From the NCBI GenBank assembly GCA_012932295.1, contig JAAONU010000006.1, positions 20,352,904-20,416,903 on the forward strand: a stretch of 64,000 nucleotides of DNA. The letters run 5' to 3'. The notes under the pieces are model-generated. The model was not told where the DNA came from. It was given only the letters and a program-made list of their open reading frames with translations, and made no database searches. Each line of letters begins with the position of its first letter. Positions within the stretch are counted from its first letter, which is position 1. The stretch comes from Cyclina sinensis (lineage: Eukaryota; Mollusca; Bivalvia; Venerida; Veneridae). Positions 48,001-57,200 of the stretch are shown piece by piece. The translations under genes were made by a program, and so were the position numbers.

Positions 48001-48006
48001 AAGTGA
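39060..48006 (+). CDS. DDE-transposase-like gene, 13 exons, 733 aa, intact
   Basis: Exons: 39060-39265, 40238-40396, 40525-40584, 40889-40957, 41408-41491, 41879-42167, 42818-43103, 43410-43646, 44047-44123, 45532-45636, 46055-46266, 47228-47392 and 47754-48006. All junctions are GT-AG and in phase. Residues 1-68: basic, with an ITIGPQIDRWNVLKSEIG helix. Residues 70-250: acidic/Ser-rich. A zinc-ribbon-like CKTC...CVDRH spans exons 6-7, then SAAVLFSGNNFQKMSLFSKF. A likely catalytic core follows: GDGRMDSPG (D386), VVTDAH (D454), HSFDVWHVAKNLAKK, and an Ile/Leu-rich helix with STAELEGF (E601). A Lys-rich tail ends the protein. I recognise relatives as 'uncharacterized' proteins in fish, molluscs and cnidarians, and the D-D-E spacing suggests a Kolobok- or MULE-like RNase H fold; family membership is inference. 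The ATG has a good context (AAAATGG); an upstream in-frame Met at 38952 is less likely. Many introns and no TIRs seen argue for a host gene. Confidence 0.8.
40012..40083 (-). repeat. tRNA-derived SINE-like unit
   Basis: On the minus strand, box A TAGCTCAGTAG (40076-40066) and box B GGTTCAAGTCC (40029-40019) lie in the right order and spacing. It sits in intron 1 of the transposase-like gene. The body between the boxes does not fold into a convincing tRNA. Confidence 0.6.
42395..42485 (+). repeat. Possible SINE-like unit, weak
   Basis: Contains a box B-like TGTTCCAATCCCC near 42448 and a poor box A about 45 bp upstream. It lies in intron 6 of the transposase-like gene, shortly before a GGTGAGC repeat edge (42720-42780). 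Confidence 0.25.
43680..43860 (+). repeat. GCTCACCTG-family edge fragment
   Basis: Ends with TTAGGTGAGCACTTTATG and 'catatggccctcttgttcag', the same terminal text as the 28493-30515 array. No tandem units are attached. It lies in intron 8 of the transposase-like gene. Confidence 0.5.
44430..45385 (+). repeat. Low-complexity GGTCTACA(C/T)TGGT repeat in intron 9
   Basis: Degenerate 10-15 bp motifs of the type GTCTACACTGGT and TTGTTGTCTACATTG recur from 44630 to 45080. The block is preceded by 'gacccgagggacagtatt' and ends at 'catcttggctctcttgttc' (45366-45385). Related text is at 50320-50480. The open frames 44627-44900 are repeat artefacts. Confidence 0.65.
45912..45993 (-). repeat. tRNA-derived SINE-like unit
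   Basis: On the minus strand, box A TAGCTCAGTGG (45982-45972) and box B GGTTCAAAGCC (45935-45925) are well formed. It lies in intron 10 of the transposase-like gene, about 60 bp before exon 11. Confidence 0.6.
46356..46930 (+). repeat. Hairpin-headed tandem array, about 150-160 bp, 3 units
   Basis: Starts CCCCCGCCAAAGGCGAAGGG, a hairpin, then 'gtgggtccgttcgaaac'. Three units follow with GGAGCATAACTCCATAACTA, 'caaacttcatacactgacag' and AACTCTACCTTGC. It ends near 'agcttcttggctcttgttaa'. It lies in intron 11 of the transposase-like gene. Confidence 0.75.
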
Positions 48007-48175
48007 AATCATACTATTCAAGATCAATTAAAATTATTATGACTGTGAGAGATATATGAAAAACAGAACTGAAGGCACAAATTCAAGTTAATGTGTGTTC
48101 GAGGATGCCAGAAGAACTCCTGAGCCAAAAGACAGCTTTGAAATTTGTTAGATTTCTTTACAGGTCAACAGCTCA

Positions 48176-48181
48176 AATAAA
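48176..48181 (+). terminator. Likely polyadenylation signal of the transposase-like gene
   Basis: AATAAA 170 bp after the stop codon, in AT-rich sequence just before the next dispersed repeat begins. Confidence 0.45.
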
Positions 48182-48199
48182 TATTAAAATATTTTTAGA

Positions 48200-50560
48200 T
48201 CTACATTTTCCAACCAAACATGAAATATGGTCATCTTGTTTGCATAGGTGATTTTTATGGCTAACAAAAATATGGGTTGTGTGGAGTCAAAAACTTAGTC
48301 AAGCAACCACATATTTTGTATCACAACATCTGAAAAAGTCTCATTGTTTGCTGCAGTGGTTTCAGGGTTCTTTTAATAATGATTCTTTTGTGGGGAAATA
48401 CTGGGTCGGCGGGCTTGTACAGTTAATTTAATGGAGCGGTCACGTCTTCCATCCAACACCATTTATGACTCAATGATCATTTACTTATCAGAAAATCTAG
48501 GCCAATGTCGTATGTAAGTAAAGGGTCAGAAACAAATCCAGATCAAAGGAAAATCTTGTTACACTTTATAGGCCACATGTTTAACTATTGTGGTGGGTGT
48601 TGTCTGTCATCGTCCGTCAACAGTTGTGTTGTTTACACTTTAGAGGCCACAATTTTGGTCCAATTCACGAAACTTAGCCAGAATTTTTGTCTTAACAATA
48701 TCCATGGCAAGTTTAAATGTGGCTCATATGGGGTCATAAACTAGGTCACCAGGTAATTCTTAGCAGAATCTTGTTTACACTCTAGAGACCACTTGTTTGA
48801 CCCAGTTTCAATGAAATTTCAATGTGGGGTCAATTTTTTCTGAAAACACTTAACTCTGTTGAGCAATATAGATCCTCTTGTTATATAAATAACGACATAT
48901 AAACTTGTGAGCATGTGTTTCTAGAAGGTACCGAGGTCAAGTTTAAATATGGGTCATCCATTTGTGAGCAAATGGGTCATAATGTCCCCCTTTGAAGAAG
49001 AGGGGGAATATTGTTTTGCAAATATACCTCATTCTGTCGGTCGGTTCATATACCACATGGTATTCGCTCATTTACTCGAGAACTATTTGACCTACAGCCT
49101 TCATAGGGTAGTTGACCTAATGAGAATAATAACCTTATGTTTTTGGGACAGTAGGTCATATTAGCAGGAGTATGAAAATGGTTCCTGCTTAAAAACTAGA
49201 GAACCCTTTGGCCTGGCCTACTGCCCTCCTACAAGTATTTAGTTTGGTGGTTGGTCATGATCAGTAGATGAACCCTATTGATTTTGGGGTCAAAGGTCAC
49301 AGTAGCTTTGAGTATGAAAACGTTCTCTGCTCAATAACCAGAGCACCCATTGGCCCACTATCCTCATATTTGGTATGGTGGTTTGTCTTTTCCGGTAGAT
49401 AGGGAGGTCAAAGGTCAAGTTGATTATTATTCAAAATAGCTTGTCAAAACAATAAGAAGAGAATGCTTTGGTCTGCAGTCATAATATTTGGTAGGGACGT
49501 TGTCCATGACTAGTAGATGACATCTGTTGATTTTCAGACCAGAAGGCCTAACGGCAGTTACCCTTACCTAAGCGTCATTTCAAAATTTTCAATGCTAAGA
49601 GTTGAAGCAATATGATTATTCACTTGCCATTAGGGGGCATACATGCTTGACAAATACCTTTTGTTGCTTTTTGTTCTATTTGTGTTTTATGATTCCATCG
49701 ATTTACATGTATATCATTTATGTTTCTTGTTGCTCACAGATGATAGTGAAATAGAAAATTAAAATAAATCTTATTATTATTACTACCTATACTAATAACC
49801 CAGATTCATTGATTTGGTCATGAGCAGCACTGAACATGAACTTAGGTTGCTGTGATTATGTCTAACTGTCGCTTTCGGACCATCTGGCTGTCTGTCATGG
49901 TTTCAGTTTAATAATAGTACTACGTCTTTGCTCATTGTGAGCTTTTGTCATACCACATTTCCGGTGTGTGTTCTAAACTTTTCATTCAAAAGACATCTTT
50001 TCCTAAACTATTTGGCTTGGCCAGTTGCCACCTTACTGCCTGAATATTCTTTGGTTTGCCCCCTTTTAAAAATGTTCATAAAATAAATTCGTTACAGAAC
50101 TCTGGTTGCCATGACAACCGTAAGGAAAAAAAATTAAAATTCTTGTCAGAAAATATGCACCCCATGGCTAAGATACTTTGAAGCATTGTCTAGAGGACCT
50201 CGACCAAATTTTTTCATCTTATGACCCCAAGTTCTATTGGTCCCAGCACAAATGTGACTTGATTAATTTAGACTTCAATAGGAATCAAAGCACTGAAATT
50301 ACAGTTGGAGCAAGTGGGTTGGTCTACATTTTTATTGTCTACATTGTTGTCTGTACTGGTCAAAATTGTTATATAAACTAGTATTTATTATGGTATTCAT
50401 TGTTTTGGTCTTCAGGGAGTTACACAATGGTCTACATTGTTATTGTCTACATTGTGGTTTGCATTGGTCTACATGATCAGTACAAGATTTCTCAAATCAT
50501 TATCTCAGGTGAGGCCTTAAAGCCATATTGCCCTCTTGTTTGAGCAGGACCCTATTGTTT
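48200..50560 (+). repeat. Cluster of dispersed array-type repeats, no gene
   Basis: Three pieces can be told apart. 48590-48870 resembles the GCTCACCTG family (TCCGTCAACAGTTG, 'taaactaggtcaccagg', 'cttgtttacactctagag'). 48985-49560 is hairpin-headed (CCCCCTTTGAAGAAGAGGGG) with three or so loose units about road-marks such as 'ggtagatagggaggtcaaagg'. 50100-50540 has the GGTCTACATTG low-complexity text and ends CTCAGGTGAGGCC...'ttgccctcttgttt'. No exon was found, and sequence from 50560 to 51760 likewise shows none. Confidence 0.55.
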
Positions 50561-51760
50561 ATCAAGTAAGTCAAAGGTCACAGTGACTTTATGTAAAAAT
50601 GGTTTTGCTAATAACTATGGTGCCATTTGACACATCAAAGGCAGATTGCACGGATTCAAAGGTCAGAACAGATTCTGCTAAATAACTGGACTATTTCACC
50701 GAGAGTGTAGGGAAGTTACATTATTAGAAAACACCTGTTGTTTTTTGAGTCGGTAGGTCAGTGTCCTTGATCTTTTCAAGTTTTCACTCGATAATTTGAC
50801 ATTTCACACAGAGCCTTTAAAACTTGCAATACTTGAAGACCCTCATTGTTTTCGGTCTGTAGGTCAAAGGTAACAGTGACATTGAGAAATGTGACATTGA
50901 CTGAAGTATGGACCTAGCCCTTGTTTAGGAATGGCATCTTCAGTGGTGATTATTTGTGCCAAGTAATTAAAACCCAACCATGTATTCATACAGGACTCAC
51001 AGAGGGGACACTGAAATCAGAAGCAGTAAGTTCAAACCCCAAGTGTGATCTTGACCTCCAAGATAGAAACCTGGGTCTTGTTCTTGACATGGTGATGATT
51101 TCTGCCAATTTATATTTAAAAATCCGACTATGCATGCAAGTTACAGAGGCGACAAGAAATTCAGGAAGCATGAAGGAGCATACACTGTTGTGCCTTTGTG
51201 GCGACTAAGGCAAATTCTGCAAGTGTGCTCAACATAAAGTAAGAACTATGTCACTATGTACACACTGCTTCAGTTTTTTCGCTAATAATATAGTTATGGT
51301 ACAAAATATACACAAGTAATAGGCCCTGCAAGTACCAAAAACCTGATTTAATAGATTTAGGTTCAAGGTCAACTTCATACTGGTGACACTGTGATGATCA
51401 GTGCACCTAACCTATGTTCCTGCATCAACACTAAATAGTAATAACAAACATCGCCAGATTTGATTAAATGGTATGTCTCAATATTACAGTAACAAGTTCT
51501 GTATCAATGACCTCTTAGTGGACAAGTCAGTGCCCTGATGCACTTACATCTATGACTAAATCTACCAATATTTTTGTTTGAGCAATATACTTGGGTAACT
51601 ACAGATAAAAATAACAAACAATTATTTTTTTTCATTTTTATAAGCTCTCAATTAAGTGGATTATCTCCAATCGAATATGATAAACTTGCTTATGATATGG
51701 ATGGAAAGTTCTATCATTTGCATTGTTTCCAAGGTGATGCCGCTGTTTCTGTTGCCAAAT

Positions 51761-53417
51761 CTAACCTAATCGTGATGGCTTGAAACCTGTGTATTGGCCA
51801 TATGGGTCAGGATACCTGTCCCTGATAAGCCATACACAGCAAGATGGAATAACAAGCCGAACCCCTTGCCCAAGTCGTCCATGCCTCCACAAAGTAAACT
51901 GCCTATAGGCAGCATGTCGGTTTGCTTTACACAAGTCTCTTTCATCGGGATACACCAGTATCTCTCTTCTGTATAACCTCGCCAATGAAAGTACTCCTTC
52001 GTCCAATATGTACTGCTCCATGTCCTGAAATGTAACATTATTTAATCAGTAAAACAAAACAATGAAGACAAATTAAAATAGACTAAAAATATGCTAAGAT
52101 TTTAAGAATGTTTGAATTCATCAAAAACTGAAATGTGAAAATGCTTATGCAATTTTCATAGTCTGCAATCTATAAAACTGCTATAAATGTCCCCTCCCCC
52201 CCTCCCAGCAATTCACAGTACTACAATTTCAACTTCTTTAAAAGGATTCACCTTACAAGAAATAAAGGGAAACATTGCAAATAGTTTTGAATAAAACCTT
52301 GTCTAATTCAGACATACAATGTGTTAAAGTTACTTACTGGCAACTGAGACAAGCAGTACTCTGGCATGTATCCACAACACACCCTTTCTTCTACTGTCGG
52401 CATGTCCCTACATCTGTTGCAGGAACACCATGGAGGACTAGAACCTCCAGGACGTGGGTGAAAGCCTCCTGGTTGTGCTGGCTCTACACGGTCCAGAATG
52501 TCTAATATAAGACCTGGCTGGCGGTCCACTGCCAAACATAGAATTTCCTTGGCTCTCTCTCCTTCCAAACTTGCAACCACTTCCTAAAGTAACAATTACA
52601 TACATATAGTAAATTGGTTTAATTTTGACAATCACCAATTGCAATAATGGAGACCTTATTTTGGTATTGTCTACTAATTATTATTTTCATTTATATTCTT
52701 TATTACTTTTTTTTATAATTAAATCTTCAAGTAAGGATTAAATCACTTCCTTGGGTTAGCTCAGTCTATAGAACTATCTACGTGAAAGGTCCTGGGTTTG
52801 AGTCCAACCTACTTACTTCATTAGTCTTAGGTGCCTGTAATTTTGATAAGCACTGTAGTCTTAAAATTCCAGGCTGAAATTTCAAGTTTGCAGGGGTGTA
52901 TGTCTTAGTGTGGACTTGAGTCACTGATCTGGGGTATAAGAATGAAAATGAGTAAGCAGCTGGGTAGCTCTGCTGGTAGATCACTAGACCTGTAGTGAAG
53001 GGTCGAAGGTTTGAGTCCCAGTCAGACTACACATTTTGCTTGCTCTGTGACACATTCAGAGGGGTTATAGCAAGTGACGTAATGGGCACTACAAGTTTTT
53101 CTTGCTGTAAAAAAAGACCTCTAAGTAAGTGAGACAATTTGCAAGTAAAACAAAAACAAGAAATCTTCTTATACCTTAACTCTCTCTTTCCTCTGCTCTT
53201 CAGTTTCAGCTGACCTTACAGAAGCTTGCCCAGCTTCAGTAAGAGCACCACGACCTTGTCCAACCTGACCTCTTCCACCACGATGACCCCTAGATCTTGT
53301 GCCCCTTCTTCCACTCCTCCTTCTACCTCTTCCACGACCCCGGTCACCAATTACAACATCTCCTGACCCACTGCTAGTACTTGATTCTGTATCCTGCAAA
53401 AGTGATGTACCACTCAT
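51761..53417 (-). CDS. P2X7 cytoplasmic-domain-like protein without channel
   Basis: Exons in transcript order: 53417-53175, 52583-52338 and 52024-51761, in phase; 250 aa. Residues 1-81: Ser/Gly then Arg/Gly-rich ([13 protein letters not shown]). Residues 82-163 end in a cysteine cluster, PPWCSCNRC...ERVCC...CLSQL (C134, C136, C139, C150, C151, C158). Residues 164-250: [27 protein letters not shown] and GQYTGFKPS. This matches in order the C-terminal 'ballast' of vertebrate P2X7 receptors, which binds zinc and guanine nucleotides there. No transmembrane segment or ATP-binding ectodomain is coded, so an ion-channel role is unlikely. A further exon may lie upstream: 54109-54005 stays open in a compatible phase (RQLSEKKRQLIEM) with a GTAAGA donor, and an acceptor (GTAG) lies at 53430. 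Start choice is therefore provisional. Its job is not known to me. Confidence 0.8.
52750..52810 (+). repeat. tRNA-derived SINE-like unit
   Basis: Box A TAGCTCAGTCT (52757-52767) and box B GGTTTGAGTCC (52795-52805) are correctly placed for an internal Pol III promoter. It lies in intron 1 of the P2X7-like gene, antisense to it. Confidence 0.6.
52960..53025 (+). repeat. Second tRNA-derived SINE-like unit
   Basis: Box A TAGCTCTGCTGG (from 52965) and box B GGTTTGAGTCC (53008-53018), about 210 bp from the unit at 52750 and in the same orientation, so the two may form one dimeric element. Confidence 0.6.
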
Positions 53418-54271
53418 AGCTTTATCATTCTACATTTAGATTTATAATGATCTTTCAGTTACTTTTGTGCAATGTCATATAAGAGGTGTAAGATAACATT
53501 TTGGACTAAATGCGTTTCTTTAACCAAAATAGTAGGCCCCTACCTTAAAAATTATTATGATTGTTTTTTTTGCTCTGTTCATTTGTTTTGTGTTGGGTTT
53601 AAGTCTCCAATTTTTTCAAGGAGCACTTTTTGGCCTTTTTTTTAGATTCGCAACCAAAGAGTTTAATTGTTTACATTCTTCCCTTTTTAAATATTCAATA
53701 TCCTTAAAAAATACCCGCGTTGTATCATATTATTATGACATTTTTCACAGTTATTAACGTATACTAAAAACGCATATATGCTAATTTGTGGAATCATATT
53801 TTACTTTTAATTTTCTGACACTTTGCAATGCCGATGTAAACAACTTCCCCTTTGGGGCCTCAATGTCAAATGTGTTTTTCCAATTACAACGCTTTAGAAT
53901 ATAAATTCAGGTGATTTTACAGCTGTGCGCCGTATAGATAGCACTAATAAAATGTATCCGATGTCAGAAAGATTTAAAGCATGCCAAATATCAAGAAATC
54001 TTACCATTTCAATGAGTTGCCTTTTCTTCTCGCTAAGTTGTCGATTTGTTACGGAAATTGGCGTAAATCTCCGGATTGGATTGTGTATAAAATAATAACG
54101 AATAAAATCCTAAATTTCTAACGAATGATGGACGTAAAACGGAAACATAATTCTGTTTATTTCTTCGAGAATCGTTGGAATTTTGGGCTGAAATTTTCAG
54201 GGGTGGTGTTAAGTGTATTATTTGTTCCTCTGGATATTTTATTTTAGCAATTCAAAGACACTTATTTTCAG

Positions 54272-57200
54272 GGTATGCCTCTTTAATCGTTTGAACAAAG
54301 TAAAATATTTTGAAAAAGATATGTTTGATAAAATCAACAAATTAAAAATCCGAAACGAAGACTTGGTGAAAGCTATACGGGATTTGCCTGGGGTCAGGAG
54401 ACAGATTGCAGCATGTGTAAATTCAAGTCCATCAACCTCAGGTCGGTGCATGGAAAAACCGGAAAGCACCGGATAGCACCGAAAAACCGGAAAGCACTCA
54501 ATTTTCCATTAAAAACACTTGAAAATAATGTTTTATGGCATTTTAAGTATTACAAATAGATTTATTAATGATATTTCAATAAAATGAAATGAATAATTTA
54601 CCAAAATCATCAATTAGTTAACGAAGATGAGGTATATTTGCATAAGGAGTGCTTTCCGGTCCCGTTAAAATGAAACGCACATCACCGAAAAGCACTCAAT
54701 TTTCTTTTTAAAACACATGAAAATAATGTTTTAAGTATTAAAAAAGATATATTACTGATATGTCAATAAAATTGAAATGAATAATTTACCAAAATCATCA
54801 TTAAGTTGACGAAAGATGAGGTATATTTGTATAAGGAGTGCTTTCCGGTCCCGTTAAAATGAAACGCACATCACCGAAAAGCACTCAATTTTCTATTTAA
54901 AACACATGAAAATAATGTTTTAAGTATTAGAAAAGATATATTACTGATATTTCAATAAAATGAAATGAATAATTTACCAAAATCATCATTAAGTTGACGA
55001 AAGATGAGCTATATTTGTATAAGGAGTGCTTTCCGGTCCCGTTAAAATGAAACGCACATCACCGAAAAGCACTCAATTTTCTATTTAAAACACTTGAAAA
55101 TAATGTTTTAAGTATTAAAAAAGATATATTACTGATATTTCAATAAAATGAAATGAATAATTTACCAAAATCATCAATTAGTTGACGAAAGATGAGGTAT
55201 ATTTATATAAGGAGTGCTTTCCGGTACCGTTAAAATGAAACGCACATCACCGAAAAGCACTCAATTTTCTATTTAAAACACATAATAATAATGTTTTAAG
55301 TATTAAAAATGAGTTATTACTGATATTTCAATAAAATGAAATGAATAATTTACCAAAATCATCAATTAGTTGACGAATGATGAGGTATATTTGTATAAGG
55401 AGTGCTTTCCGGTCCCGTTAAAATGAAACGCACATCACCGAAAAGCAATTTTTACTTAATTTTACTTATCAGTATTCTTTTACATTTTTTTCTGACAGGC
55501 TTTATTGAGCACAAATCAAATGAAATAACTTATAGATAATGATCTGTTTTTAGACACTACTTAGCATATGCGAGTGCTTTTCGGTCCTATAGCGTATATG
55601 TATCATCACCGAAAAGCATTGGTATACCATATATTTTTATTTACATTATCAATGTTATTTTCGTACGTTAATACTTCATGGTTTGAACGTTGTTAGCACT
55701 ATCAATTCTGTAATATTGTTTGCAAATAAAGTGTTAAATTATGATAAATTGTTCCTTTTTGTATTTTTTTCCTTTCCCATATTATTAAAAATAGTGGAAA
55801 AATCGAAAAGCAATGTTTGACTAATTGGCAAACAGTAGTTGTAGTATTGTATATCACACTTGTTAATCCAATCACTGCCGATAAAAGAAGTTGTTTTATC
55901 GCCTTAAGGTGTTGATGTAATCAAGAGACATGTTTATTTAATCCATTTCGATAATGTCTTAATAACCTACAACCAGTAATCATTAGAAATGTGCAATTTA
56001 ATACATGATACTTTAATTTCATTATTTATAAAGGGAAGACTATTTTGCCGAAAAAAATATAACAATAGAAATGATTTTAATTATTATAATGAATACCTTT
56101 GAACACCTAATATGCATGAAAAACAAACAGTTATTACTCAATTTTGAGTTTAATTCGAAAAAGTATATAAACCTTTGGTTTTTCAATTTTATTAATTTCA
56201 AAATTGCTATCGTTGATAAAACTTAAAATATTCTATCGCAACTTTTCATTGCTCTGTGGATTACTTAATCATGTCTGAGTTTCCTTGCGTAGTCTGTAAT
56301 AAATCATAATAGATTTGTGTATTTATATTTCATTTCTATTGATATATTTTTCAATATAGTCTTTTTTTTCAGGATATTCTTTCTTTATTATGAATGAAAT
56401 TAAAGTTATGTATATAATTGTACTTTTTTAGTGATTAGTGACTGCATGTCAGATTATGTGTGGTTTGTAACTTTGTAAGTGTTGTTTATGTTTCATAATA
56501 GATTTGTGTATTTATATTTCATTTCTATTGAGATATTCTTTCTTTATTAAGAATGAAATTTCATGTATTAACATGTACTTTTCTAATGATAACTCATTGC
56601 AGGTTATTAAGACTTTATCGGAATGGATTAGTATTCTTTGAATGACTGATATCATTTTCAGTTAACACATTGGTTTATAAACATGTCTCTTGATTACATC
56701 AACACCTTAAGGCGATAAAACAACTTCTTCAATCGGCAGTGATTGGATTAGCACGTGTGATATACAATACTACAACTACTGTTTGCCAATTAGTCAAACA
56801 TTGCTTTTCGGTGTTTCCACAATTTTTAACTGAATTTTATTTTCAGATTCAAAACCATTTTCAACTTAATGATGATTTTGGTAAATTATTCATTTCATTT
56901 TATTGAAATATCAGTAATATATCTTTTTTAATACTTAAAACATTATTTTCATGTGTTTTAAAAAGAAAATTGAGTGCTTTTCGGTGATGTGCGTTTCATT
57001 TTAACGGGACCGGAAAGCACTCCTTATACAAATATACCTCATCTTTCGTCAACTTAATGATGATTTTGGTAAGTTATTCATTTCATTTTATTGAAATATC
57101 ATTAATAAATCTATTTGTAATACTTAAAACATTATTTTCATGTGTTTTAAAAAGAAAATTGAGTGCTTTTCGGTGATGTGCGTTTCATTTTAACGGGACC

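Noticed and set aside
51574..51783. Plus-strand open frame overlapping the P2X7-like last exon
   Set aside because: The minus strand there is a well-supported exon and 3' UTR; the plus frame has no splice context or domain.
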